NCBI GenBank assembly: GCA_005792635.1
Contig: SXRF01000012.1
Coordinates: 1-40,528 of the forward strand
Direction of reading: 5' to 3'
DNA: 40,528 nt
From: Rickettsiales bacterium
GTDB taxonomy: Bacteria; Pseudomonadota; Alphaproteobacteria; Rickettsiales; SXRF01
Below, in pieces: positions 16,700-24,579 of this stretch. The position numbers and the translations under genes were made by a program. Every line of letters begins with the position of its first letter. Position 1 is the stretch's first letter. The notes under the pieces were generated by a model, which saw only the letters and a list, made by a program, of their open reading frames with translations, was not told where the DNA came from and made no database searches.

Positions 16700-17620
16700 A
16701 TGAATAAATTTAGCGCAGTTATTATCTCAGCATTTTTTCTTTTTTCAAACTCAACACAAGCATCTGAAAAACCAAATGTAATAGCCAGTTTTAGTATAAT
16801 TGGTGACATGGTACGGGAAGTGGCGGGGGATAATGTTGAGCTTACCATTTTGGTGGGCGCAAATGGCGACGCACACGAATATCAACCAACCGCTTCGGAT
16901 GCAAAAAAACTAGCAAATGCTGATTTGGTGTTGGTAAATGGCTTGGGCTTTGAAGGATGGCTGCAACGACTAGTAAAATCTGCGGATTATAAAGGTAAAA
17001 TATCCGTTGTAAGCCAAGGGATAAAAACCTTGGAAGTGGCGGCTGAAGAAAGCCATCATAGCGAACATAAACATCATGAAGAACAAGAAGGCGCGAAAGA
17101 CCCACACGCTTGGCAAGATTTAGAAAATGGAAAAATTTATGTAAAAAATATAGCAGATGCACTTTCTATAGCAGATAAAGAAAACTCTAAACTCTACCAA
17201 TATCGCGCAGCGGAATATATCAAAAAGCTTGATGCACTTCATAAATCAATTAAAGGAGAATTTTCAAAAATACCCGCCGAAAAAAGAAAAGTTATTACCA
17301 CTCATGATGCTTTTGCTTATTTTGCCAAAGCTTATGGTATAGAATTTACCTCGCTTCAAGGAGTTAGTACAGAAAGCGAAGCATCCGCAGCAGATATGGC
17401 GAGAATAATCGAGCAAGTCCGCGCTAAAAAAGCCTCAGCTTTATTTTTAGAAAACATGACTGATTCTAGACTAATCAAACAATTGCAAAAGGATACAGGC
17501 GCATATATTGGCGGAACTTTATATTCGGATGCACTATCTTCTGAAAATGAGCCAGCAGGCAATTATATTGCCATGTTTGGGCATAACTCAGCTGAGCTTA
17601 TCAAGGCAATGCGCAAATAA
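16700..17620 (+). CDS. znuA: zinc ABC transporter substrate-binding protein
   Basis: ZnuA captures zinc in the periplasm and delivers it to ZnuB. The 306-residue precursor has a signal peptide (about residues 1-21, ending STQA). Expected zinc ligands are H59 (GDAHEYQP), H136 (DPHAW), H202 (THDAF) and D277 (TLYSDALS). Between the first and second ligand lies the short His/Glu-rich loop ESHHSEHKHHEEQE, a zinc-specific feature that separates ZnuA from manganese-binding relatives. It ends the operon; I see no convincing terminator before the convergent gene at 17683. Confidence 0.95.
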   Translation: MNKFSAVIISAFFLFSNSTQASEKPNVIASFSIIGDMVREVAGDNVELTILVGANGDAHEYQPTASDAKKLANADLVLVNGLGFEGWLQRLVKSADYKGKISVVSQGIKTLEVAAEESHHSEHKHHEEQEGAKDPHAWQDLENGKIYVKNIADALSIADKENSKLYQYRAAEYIKKLDALHKSIKGEFSKIPAEKRKVITTHDAFAYFAKAYGIEFTSLQGVSTESEASAADMARIIEQVRAKKASALFLENMTDSRLIKQLQKDTGAYIGGTLYSDALSSENEPAGNYIAMFGHNSAELIKAMRK

Positions 17621-17682
17621 ATAACTCTCAGCCACAAGGGGCGGGGAGGAATTCAACCTAATATATGCCAGCCCCAAAGAAA

Positions 17683-19419
17683 TTATAGCTGGTTGCCGCC
17701 GAGCATGGCGAGGTTTTCTGCCACTCGCGCATTATCCAATTGGGTGACTTGGCTGCGACCAGTGTCTTTTGACATTTTGCTGACCACCGCACCAAGAGCT
17801 GCCGCGCCGCCAACTACAAAGGCAATTTTGGTTGTAAGCCCAGCCCCATGAATTTTCCCACTCATTCTTTCCAGCCATGACAGCTCTTTTGACGCTGCCT
17901 CCTCAAACTTGGCATATGTTGAATAGCAATAGCCACTGCCAGAATACCCACAAGAAGAAGAGGCGGTAGGCGTGTGAACTTCCACCGCTTGAGGAGTTAT
18001 TGTTGGTTCGGGTGTGGTTGTAACTGAAGATGCGGGTTCACGCTTGAAGTAATCGGGATGTCTTTGCAACCATTTTTCCCCTGTAACCAGTTTGTCTTCT
18101 GGAATGCTAGCAACTCGCGTCGCAGCATCAGGAGATTTTATCGGCGTTGATGTTGTGTCGACAACAGCAGGCTCAATTTTATCTGGCTTTGGTGTTTTTG
18201 GTGATGGTTTTAGTTTATTCCATGCACGCTGAAATATGTTTGGTTGTTTTGCAGGATGTTCGTTTAGTAAATTAAATTTTCTACCTTTTAGTTCTTCAAC
18301 TCGCTTCGTTGGCTGCTGTGTAGGTTTTGTTTGTGCATTAGTAGCCGCTGCGCCAGCCGCCACCGTTGTCGCAATCGCAGGAACAACAGATTTTAGCGCA
18401 TTTTCCAAATGCCCGATAACGCCTTCCAAATCACCCGCTAGTTCTGGGTGGTGAGTTGAAAACTGTTTTAACGCATCTGCCACTTGCTCTGTTTCAAAAG
18501 CAAAACCTTCCCCACTAGGATGAGGTGTAGCAAAAAAACGACATTCCGCACCATCAGCTTTTCCTTTGTAAATAAGGTAACCTTTATGTTCAAAAAAGCG
18601 ATATTTACTTTGAGAAGTATTGTGGGAAGGGAAGCCATTAATCACATGATCTTCAGAAATGCCTAGTATTTGATTGAGAGTTTCCTTGGTTTGCAACACT
18701 TTTTGATATTCAGAAGAAGCAAATTGTTCATCCCAATTAGCAAATTTCTTTCCATCACAAGCTTCACTAGCAGCAATCGCATCGCGCAAAGCAGTGTCTA
18801 ATTCTGGATGTGCTTTGTCTAGATATTTTCCAACACCCTGCGCAGTTTCAGCAAGTTCTTCTTCTACTTGGTTAATTTCTGGAGTAGGCATAAAAGGTTC
18901 ATGTTTTATTTCTAATGTACCTCCAAGCAAAGTTGCTAATGACTTGCTCGCTATGCCTTTCTCTAATCCAGAAAGAAGATGTCCATTTTCAGAAAAATAC
19001 GGATGATTTCTTAAATTACCCAGCAATTCCTCTGCGTCATAATCCAGCCTGCCATTATTGTTTATTGGCTTGAGCAATATACTCCTACCATCTTTTTTAA
19101 TTTTCAATTCTCCATTGGTATCTCCTTCAAAGTGACAATCATCACCCACACCAATAATACTTCGTAATTTTGTTTTTGCGCTTTCGCATAATGCTTCAGC
19201 CTTTTCAGCTGCTTTTTTTTGACTAATACCGCTGTATTCCGACAAGGCTGCCGCTGGTTGTGGATGACCTGCCCGCGATAATATATCATGCAAATCATCA
19301 AACTTCATATAATTAAACGAAGCACGCGCCGTATCGTGATTAGCAAAATCAACAACAGCTTGATGAAATTTTGGGTCTATCTCGCTTAAATACTGCATAC
19401 TGTGCGTCCGTTTGGGCAT
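17683..19419 (-). CDS. large orphan protein with duplicated domain and C-terminal membrane helix
   Basis: The 578-residue product is unknown to me. Residues of about 70-170 and 235-350 appear to be two copies of one module. In the first, LRSIIGVGDDCHFEG leads to YDAEELLGNLRNHPYF; in the second, LNQILGISEDHVINGF leads to FETEQVADALKQFSTHHPEL. A Pro/Thr-rich disordered region follows (about 370-490). Near the C-terminus is one hydrophobic helix (TTKIAFVVGGAAALGAVVSKM) and a polar tail. No signal peptide is visible. The layout resembles secreted effectors or surface-exposed orphans, but this is speculation. The start could be ATG 19419 or the internal ATG at 19398, which has GGAC upstream. Confidence 0.7.
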   Translation of the reverse strand: MPKRTHSMQYLSEIDPKFHQAVVDFANHDTARASFNYMKFDDLHDILSRAGHPQPAAALSEYSGISQKKAAEKAEALCESAKTKLRSIIGVGDDCHFEGDTNGELKIKKDGRSILLKPINNNGRLDYDAEELLGNLRNHPYFSENGHLLSGLEKGIASKSLATLLGGTLEIKHEPFMPTPEINQVEEELAETAQGVGKYLDKAHPELDTALRDAIAASEACDGKKFANWDEQFASSEYQKVLQTKETLNQILGISEDHVINGFPSHNTSQSKYRFFEHKGYLIYKGKADGAECRFFATPHPSGEGFAFETEQVADALKQFSTHHPELAGDLEGVIGHLENALKSVVPAIATTVAAGAAATNAQTKPTQQPTKRVEELKGRKFNLLNEHPAKQPNIFQRAWNKLKPSPKTPKPDKIEPAVVDTTSTPIKSPDAATRVASIPEDKLVTGEKWLQRHPDYFKREPASSVTTTPEPTITPQAVEVHTPTASSSCGYSGSGYCYSTYAKFEEAASKELSWLERMSGKIHGAGLTTKIAFVVGGAAALGAVVSKMSKDTGRSQVTQLDNARVAENLAMLGGNQL

Positions 19420-19515
19420 TTATATTATTAATTCACCATCAATATAACACAGCTTTTTCAAAAGTTTTGTGACAATTTCGTGAAGATTTTCTGTGAATGG
19501 GGATTATTTGATAAT

Positions 19516-19625
19516 CTTGTCATGCCGTGCTTGTCGTCCCGCACTTGTTGCTGGACATCTGGGAAGCAAAGTATAGCTTTTCTCTTGTTTTTAACCAGAC
19601 CCAGCAATAAATGCTGGGTGACAAG
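19516..19625. repeat. palindromic element upstream of aroA-cmk
   Basis: A 110-bp segment bounded by CTTGTCA and TGACAAG with nested inverted repeats. The inner hairpin ACCCAGCA-ATAAA-TGCTGGGT (19599-19619) is perfect. Its outer arms GCACTTGTTGCTGG and CCAGCAATAAATGC pair imperfectly. The rest of the 352-base gap between 19420 and 19771 is AT-rich and holds no gene I can support. Confidence 0.7.
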
Positions 19626-19771
19626 CCATATGGTTTTGCTATATTTTTTAGAAATTGTCGGGTGGTAAGAATACGAGGTGACAACTACTTATGCCCTGTG
19701 ATATTGCTTACTCAATTGTACAAAATAATCAAAATTTTCCATAATATATATTATACGACAATTGGATTTAT

Positions 19772-21790
19772 ATGAGCAGCAGCAACGAACACAAAATAAG
19801 TAGCGCGTCCCCTTTGATTTCACACTCGGTGAAAAGCCTGCGCGGCGAATGCACCGTTGCGGGTGATAAATCCATCTCGCACCGCGCATTGATGCTCGGT
19901 TCGCAGGTTCTTGGCACTGTGCATATTCACGGATTGCTTGAAGGCGAAGATGTTTTACGCACCAACACCGCCCTAAACTCGCTTGGTGTCGCCACCAGCC
20001 GCAGCCATGCTGGCATTTGGAGCGTTAAAGGCGTTGGTATTGGCGGCTTGTCGGAAAGCGCGGATGTGCTGGATATGGGAAATTCTGGAACTAGCACTCG
20101 CCTGCTTATGGGGCTGGTAACACCTTATAAATTCACAACATTTTTCACTGGGGACGCGAGTTTGCGTGGTCGCCCGATGATGCGCGTTATCACCCCGCTT
20201 TCGCAAATTGGAGCGCAGATTCACGCCCGCGCTGGCGGAAAGCTGCCGCTCGCGCTGGTTGGCACGGAAAACCCGTTACCTATCTCTTACCGCCTGCCTG
20301 TTGCTTCGGCGCAGGTGAAATCGGCGGTTTTGCTGGCTGGGCTGAACACGGCGGGCATCACCACAGTTATTGAAAGCGAGCCAACCCGCGACCATACCGA
20401 AAATATGCTTGAATATTTTGGTTTAACTGTTGAGCGTAAGCAATTGGAAGATAGTGCTATTTCGGTTTCAGTGACAGGGCAAACTGCACAGAAATTCGCC
20501 GAATATGAGATACATGTCCCCGCTGACCCCTCGTCCGCTGCTTTTCTTGTTGTTGCTGCGCTTATCTGCCCGAATTCTAAACTGCTCATCAAAAATGTTT
20601 GCGTTAATCCGCTGCGGACTGGATTATTCTTATCTCTCAAAGAGATGGGAGCAAAACTTAAACTAATAAATGAACGGAAAATCGCTGGCGAACCCGTCGC
20701 GGATTTAGAAGTGGAAAGCAGCGAGCTAAAAGCCGTAAATACCCCCCCCGACCGCGCTCCGTCTATGATTGACGAATACCCTATCCTTGCCGTTGCCGCC
20801 GCTTTTGCGCACGGTGAAAGCGTGATGCACGGGCTTTCCGAGCTGCGGGTTAAGGAAAGCGACCGCTTGAGCGCGATTATCGCCGCCCTCACCGCTTGCG
20901 GCGTGGAAGCGCGAGCTGAGGGAGATAGCTTATATATCAAAGGCTTGGGCGGAGAAGTTAAAGGCGGATGTGAGGTTAAAACCAACTTTGACCACCGCAT
21001 CGCCATGTCATTTTTGGTGATGGGTATGGCAAGCCGCGAGCCAGTAACCGTTGATGACGCAAGCGCGATTGCCACCAGTTTCCCGAATTTCACAGAGCTT
21101 TGCAACAGCCTTGGTGCGCGGATTGCGCCCCCTCGCCCGCTAAAATCCTCGGTTTCCGCTGCAACCCGCCCGCTGGTTATTGCCATTGATGGCCCAGCCG
21201 CATCGGGAAAAGGTACGCTTGCCAGAAGGTTAGCCGAACATCTTAACCTAGATTATCTGGATACGGGCAGTCTGTACCGCGCTGTCGGGCTTAAATTGGT
21301 TTATGCGGGCAAAGACCCGAAAAATCTGGATGATGCGCTTGCCGCCGCCGAATCCATAGACGCAGAGGATCTCGCCAATCCGCGCCTGCGCCAAGAGCGC
21401 GTTGGGCAAGCGGCGTCTATCGTTTCTGCCTTTCCCGAGGTTCGGGCGGCACTACTTGATTTTCAACGGAATTTTGCCAAAAACGCTGTTCGCGGCGCGG
21501 TGCTTGATGGGCGGGATATTGGCACGGTGGTTTGCCCAGATGCTGACTATAAATTTTTCATCACCGCCACCATGTTCGCCCGCGCCAAACGCCGCCACCG
21601 CGAGCTAGAGGGTGAAGGGATTGAGGTGGTGTTTGAGTCGGTGCTGGAAGACCTGCGAGAACGCGACGAACGCGACGAAAAACGCGCCGTCGCCCCCATG
21701 CGCCCCGCCGATGATGCCTTTATCATCGACAGCTCAAAGCTAGACGCGAGCGAGGTTTTTCAAGTGGCTTGCGATATGGTGGCAGTGTAG
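19772..21790 (+). CDS. aroA-cmk: fused EPSP synthase (class II) and cytidylate kinase
   Basis: The 672-residue product joins two enzymes. Residues 1 to about 455 are 3-phosphoshikimate 1-carboxyvinyltransferase (shikimate pathway): GDKSISHRALMLG, MGNSGTSTRLLMG, GDASLRGRPMMRV, PVASAQVKSAVLLAGL, DRAPSMIDEYPILAVAAAFA and LRVKESDRLSAI. The sequence is of the CP4-like class II type. From about 467, IAIDGPAASGKGTLARRLA begins a full cytidylate kinase (CMP to CDP) with YLDTGSLYRAVGL, LDGRDIGTVVCPDADYKFFI and a C-terminal FIIDSSKLD. No stop or start separates them; a short linker (PPRPLKSSVSAATRP) does. aroA and cmk are often neighbours in Alphaproteobacteria, so the fusion probably arose by loss of the junction. 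rpsA does not follow. Confidence 0.95.
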   Translation: MSSSNEHKISSASPLISHSVKSLRGECTVAGDKSISHRALMLGSQVLGTVHIHGLLEGEDVLRTNTALNSLGVATSRSHAGIWSVKGVGIGGLSESADVLDMGNSGTSTRLLMGLVTPYKFTTFFTGDASLRGRPMMRVITPLSQIGAQIHARAGGKLPLALVGTENPLPISYRLPVASAQVKSAVLLAGLNTAGITTVIESEPTRDHTENMLEYFGLTVERKQLEDSAISVSVTGQTAQKFAEYEIHVPADPSSAAFLVVAALICPNSKLLIKNVCVNPLRTGLFLSLKEMGAKLKLINERKIAGEPVADLEVESSELKAVNTPPDRAPSMIDEYPILAVAAAFAHGESVMHGLSELRVKESDRLSAIIAALTACGVEARAEGDSLYIKGLGGEVKGGCEVKTNFDHRIAMSFLVMGMASREPVTVDDASAIATSFPNFTELCNSLGARIAPPRPLKSSVSAATRPLVIAIDGPAASGKGTLARRLAEHLNLDYLDTGSLYRAVGLKLVYAGKDPKNLDDALAAAESIDAEDLANPRLRQERVGQAASIVSAFPEVRAALLDFQRNFAKNAVRGAVLDGRDIGTVVCPDADYKFFITATMFARAKRRHRELEGEGIEVVFESVLEDLRERDERDEKRAVAPMRPADDAFIIDSSKLDASEVFQVACDMVAV

Positions 21791-21791
21791 A

Positions 21792-22235
21792 TTATCCGCG
21801 TCGTTTTTTGAAGAAATCTTTAAGTAAATCGGCGCAATCTGTTTCGGCGATGCCACCGTATATTTCTGGTTTATGGTGACAGGTTGAGTGCGAGAAAACC
21901 CTTGCCCCCTGCTCTATTGCTCCGCCTTTTTCGTCATACGCCCCGAAATATAGTCGGCGGATGCGGGCAAAGCTAATCGCCTGTGCACACATGGCGCATG
22001 GCTCAAGCGTCACGAATAAATCGCAACCCTCAAGGCGCGGCGAACCGATGACATTGCAAGCGGCGCGAATAGCGAGCATTTCCGCGTGTGCCGTTGGGTC
22101 TTGGTTGGTTTCGGTGAGATTATGGGCAGTGGCGATTATTTTGCCGTCTTTTACAACCACCGCGCCGACAGGAACTTCGCCGACAGTGGCGGCTTTCTGC
22201 GCGGCATCAAGCGCGACTTGCATAAATTCGGTCAT
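21792..22235 (-). CDS. tadA: tRNA-specific adenosine deaminase
   Basis: TadA converts the wobble adenosine 34 of tRNA-Arg(ACG) to inosine. The 147-residue protein has the zinc-binding cytidine-deaminase fold: HAE (H50, E52) and PCAMC (C80, C83). VPVGAVVVKDGKIIATAHN and RLYFGAYDEKGGA are also typical. Its ATG overlaps the stop of the upstream orphan by four bases (ATGA), and it converges on aroA-cmk with a one-base gap. Confidence 0.95.
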   Translation of the reverse strand: MTEFMQVALDAAQKAATVGEVPVGAVVVKDGKIIATAHNLTETNQDPTAHAEMLAIRAACNVIGSPRLEGCDLFVTLEPCAMCAQAISFARIRRLYFGAYDEKGGAIEQGARVFSHSTCHHKPEIYGGIAETDCADLLKDFFKKRRG

Positions 22236-22960
22236 TTTTGTTTATGCGGAGTAACAACCGCCTTAAGAGCTTGAACAGCATCTGCACTCAGCATTATACT
22301 TAAATTATCGCCTAATGAGCCATCCCAAATTTTATTAAATATGCTACTATGCAGCTCAGAATTTACTATATCAAATAAACTTGCAAGGCGTTCATGGGCT
22401 ACTTTATTAACATCAAGCAGCATGACTACTCCTTCATCAATGGTGTGTGCATTAATATTATTTTGTATTCTATCAACAAGATAATAGAAAGCCCTCGCCT
22501 GTTCATTTGTTACATTAATTTCCTTGCCAGCGAACCTAATACTGACTTTTTGTGATTCAATCATTGCTGGTGGAATCCCCAAACTAGCTATGTAGTCAGT
22601 AGCAATATACCACGAATATTTAGTATCACCGTCAGATATAGGAGCGCGGAAATCTAAATCTGATAATGCTGGATATTTTTTGCTTAGATCGTTAAGCTTT
22701 TCTTTATAAGCTTTAGCTTCATCTTCACTCATAGCATCAAGTTGCTCATTGGTATAAACTTCAGAACCACATAATAATTTTATGCTAGCAGCATCAAATA
22801 TTTCCATTTGTTCTTCCGTCATCGGGTAACCAGAGACTACAATTCCACCCCTCGTATCCGATGGATACCATTTACTTCTGTTTATTTTTCGCACAATTTT
22901 AGCAGCATCAGAGCTGCCCTGTGCATCAAATAAATCCGCAATTTCTAGAAGTGTGGTCAT
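22232..22960 (-). CDS. orphan protein between sspB and tadA
   Basis: The 242-residue product is soluble by inspection, with no signal peptide or membrane segment. It is largely helical and acidic in the middle (YTNEQLDAMSEDEAKAYKEKLNDLSKKYP). I do not recognise a family. It overlaps sspB (upstream) and tadA (downstream) by four bases each, so it is translated as part of this operon. That position hints at, but does not show, a role in RNA or protein quality control. AT content is higher than in its neighbours, which suggests acquisition. Confidence 0.75.
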   Translation of the reverse strand: MTTLLEIADLFDAQGSSDAAKIVRKINRSKWYPSDTRGGIVVSGYPMTEEQMEIFDAASIKLLCGSEVYTNEQLDAMSEDEAKAYKEKLNDLSKKYPALSDLDFRAPISDGDTKYSWYIATDYIASLGIPPAMIESQKVSIRFAGKEINVTNEQARAFYYLVDRIQNNINAHTIDEGVVMLLDVNKVAHERLASLFDIVNSELHSSIFNKIWDGSLGDNLSIMLSADAVQALKAVVTPHKQK

Positions 22961-23430
22961 TTTTTCCTGAAAGAATCCAGAGAGATGATTTTGTCACCAC
23001 CACTAGCGGTGTCTTCTGAATTTGTGGTGATTTCTGCGGGCAAATCATCGTTTATCACTTCAAGCTCGAACATTTCTGATGGCTGGAATTGCAAGCCAAA
23101 TTTGATGCTCGGGTCGGCAAAGGCGGTGAGTGCTGCGAAAGGAACAGTGAGTTTTTCAGGAACTCCGCCAAAGGAAAGAGTGACATGAAACTGGTTTTCT
23201 TCCACCTTAAAATCCCAAAACTGATGTTGAATAACAATGGTGATTTCGCGTGGATATTTCGTGCGTAGCTGTTCTGACATCCGAACAGCTGGGTGCAAGG
23301 TGGAATATGATATGAAAAAATGATGATTAGCTGGCAAGCCAGTTTTTTCAACACGCCGCAAAACATCCCGCACCACCCCACGCATCGCTTGATCAATAAG
23401 ATTAGGGTAGTTTATGTGGTCTTCGGTCAT
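22957..23430 (-). CDS. sspB: SspB-family ClpXP adaptor (alphaproteobacterial type)
   Basis: SspB-alpha binds ssrA-tagged proteins and tethers them to ClpX for degradation. The 157-residue product has the family core: INYPNLIDQAMRGVVRDVLRRVEKTGLPANHHFFISYSTLHPAVRMS and YPREITIVIQHQFWDFKVEENQFHVTLSFGGVPEKLTVPFAALTAFADPS. It ends in a variable acidic linker and a short tail (ISLDSFRKK) that would dock on the ClpX N-domain. The gene lies directly downstream of the tmRNA gene in the same orientation. Confidence 0.9.
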   Translation of the reverse strand: MTEDHINYPNLIDQAMRGVVRDVLRRVEKTGLPANHHFFISYSTLHPAVRMSEQLRTKYPREITIVIQHQFWDFKVEENQFHVTLSFGGVPEKLTVPFAALTAFADPSIKFGLQFQPSEMFELEVINDDLPAEITTNSEDTASGGDKIISLDSFRKK

Positions 23431-23442
23431 ATAATCTAGTGG

Positions 23443-23512
23443 TAAGTGGTTAGTGGTTAGTGGTTAGTAAATAGGATAAGAAAATTACTTACCACTCGTC
23501 ACTAGCCACTAA
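23443..23512. repeat. tandem GTGGTTA repeat and inverted partner between ssrA and sspB
   Basis: About three and a half tandem copies of GTGGTTA (23447-23468) are followed by a related inverted arm (TTACCACTCGTCACTAGCCACTAA, near 23488-23512, imperfect). On the minus strand this could fold as a hairpin between the end of the tmRNA and the start of sspB. It might slow or end transcription. Confidence 0.6.
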
Positions 23513-23518
23513 TAAGAA

Positions 23519-23981
23519 GAACGGGTTTCTGTTACCCGGTACCCGTTCCAATAACCGTGTTACATACTAGAGTATGCGCTCGCCGTTAGGCTGCAGCGCG
23601 TACTTCTACGACGGTGTTGTCGTTAGCAGCAACAAATGCAACATTATCGTTAGCATTTATGAGTTTCGACCTAATTACGCTAGTATCATAGCGGACAAAA
23701 ACAACACCTTTACTACGCCTGTCGAATGCTAAGTCAGCCCCGCCAAAATTCGCTAGTGAACGAAGTGAACTTGAGAATTTTGAGCGTCGCGCCAAAGCCC
23801 AAAGGGCGGCGGCGGACTAATCAATTTTACCGCCCGCCTTCGCAAAGGCTACGGCGCGGCTAAGTTCTCGTAAATTCGCTTCGCTCATAACTAACGAACT
23901 TAGGTGGAGCTGTCGGGTTCTGCCCCCGAGTCCAGTTCGTTTATTCTGAATCGCGTTTATTGTCATAGTCACCGAAGTAAC
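23519..23981 (-). ncRNA. ssrA: circularly permuted (two-piece) tmRNA
   Basis: The minus strand encodes a permuted transfer-messenger RNA, which rescues stalled ribosomes and tags the nascent protein. Acceptor piece, first in the transcript (about 23981 to 23903): T-arm region GGACTCGGGGGCAGAACCCGAC and acceptor strand CAGCTCC followed by A-CC, then T, so the final A of CCA is not encoded. Coding piece (from 23741 to about 23519): 5' strand GGGGCTGACTTAGCATTCGAC, whose GGGGCTG pairs with CAGCTCC. The resume codon GCT and tag ANDNVAFVA-ANDNTVVEVRAAA-stop follow. A final hairpin, GAACGGGT/ACCCGTTC (23519-23548), closes it. Outer ends are approximate. The roughly 160-base spacer between the pieces holds a palindrome. 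Confidence 0.93.
23758..23886. repeat. long imperfect palindrome inside the tmRNA spacer
   Basis: The arms read GAACGAAGTGAACTTGAG... from the left and, on the opposite strand, GAGCGAAGCGAATTTACG... from the right. They stay alignable over about 60 bases each, centred near 23822. This spacer is removed from the mature tmRNA, and folding it would bring the two ends of the acceptor stem together. It looks like an inserted palindromic element. Confidence 0.75.
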
Positions 23982-23987
23982 GACTAC

Positions 23988-24016
23988 AATATAGCGCATT
24001 TTTTACGGTATGTGAA
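23988..24016 (-). promoter_or_regulatory. promoter of ssrA
   Basis: On the minus strand TTCACA (complement of 24011-24016) and TATATT (complement of 23988-23993) are spaced by 17 bases. This predicts a transcript start near 23981, just upstream of a TTCG-capped hairpin that opens the acceptor piece. Confidence 0.6.
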
Positions 24017-24054
24017 GGACAAAATGCAACTATATATTTTCCAGCTATAGCATA

Positions 24055-24579
24055 TTAGCGTCCTGCGTCCCAACTGTCGCCGCGACCAAGATTTTTCCTA
24101 TTCATTTCGAATTCAGCTTTTCTTGCAACTGCCGCTCTAACACGATGATTAGCTGGTTTCTTTTCTTCCTGCTCTTTTGGCTTTTCTTCTGTTTTTTCGC
24201 GTCCTAAAACTTTTGTAGACCATTGACCCGCACCTTTTTTTATATCGATTGGTTCTACTTCCAAATCAACAGGTTCTATCTCTAACTGAGACCCCGCCTT
24301 CCCAGCAACAACTTCTGTTGTTTGATCCAGATAATTTTGACAAGTTTCTTTGATAATGTTAAATGCATGACTTCCGATATTAGGAAGCACGCTTAGCCTG
24401 CTAGGATTTATAAATGTGAACCCATCGGTTAAATATCTTAATTGCCCAACTGTATAACAATCACTTCCCCTAAGACCATTAATGGTTCTTGTTAGCATGT
24501 TTGGTTTAGCATCGCTTGGAGCATAAAGATAAAAAAATCCGTCTAGTTGCATTTTATCAATATCTTCTTGGTTTTCCAT
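24055..24579 (-). CDS. orphan protein with an RNA polymerase alpha-CTD-like segment
   Basis: The 174-residue product has an N-terminal region with the pattern LTRTINGLRGSDCYTVGQLRYLT...LSVLPNIGSHAFNIIKETCQNYL. This recalls the helix-hairpin-helix fold of the RNA polymerase alpha C-terminal domain (T-x-G-x-L...L-x-x-x-P-N-x-G). The C-terminal half is acidic, then lysine/arginine-rich and probably disordered (EKTEEKPKEQEEKKPANHRVRAAVARKAEFE). The exact family is unknown to me, and a DNA- or polymerase-contacting role is only a guess. It lies upstream of ssrA in the same direction with its own start. Confidence 0.65.
   Translation of the reverse strand: MENQEDIDKMQLDGFFYLYAPSDAKPNMLTRTINGLRGSDCYTVGQLRYLTDGFTFINPSRLSVLPNIGSHAFNIIKETCQNYLDQTTEVVAGKAGSQLEIEPVDLEVEPIDIKKGAGQWSTKVLGREKTEEKPKEQEEKKPANHRVRAAVARKAEFEMNRKNLGRGDSWDAGR

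Noticed and set aside
20287-21186. 299-codon minus-strand ORF opposite aroA
   Set aside because: It is serine-rich low-complexity sequence, typical of antisense frames of a conserved gene.
23586-23795. 69-codon ORF on the minus strand ending in ANDNTVVEVRAAA
   Set aside because: Only the last 22 codons are translated, as the tmRNA tag. The upstream part is structured tmRNA and spacer, not a separate protein gene.
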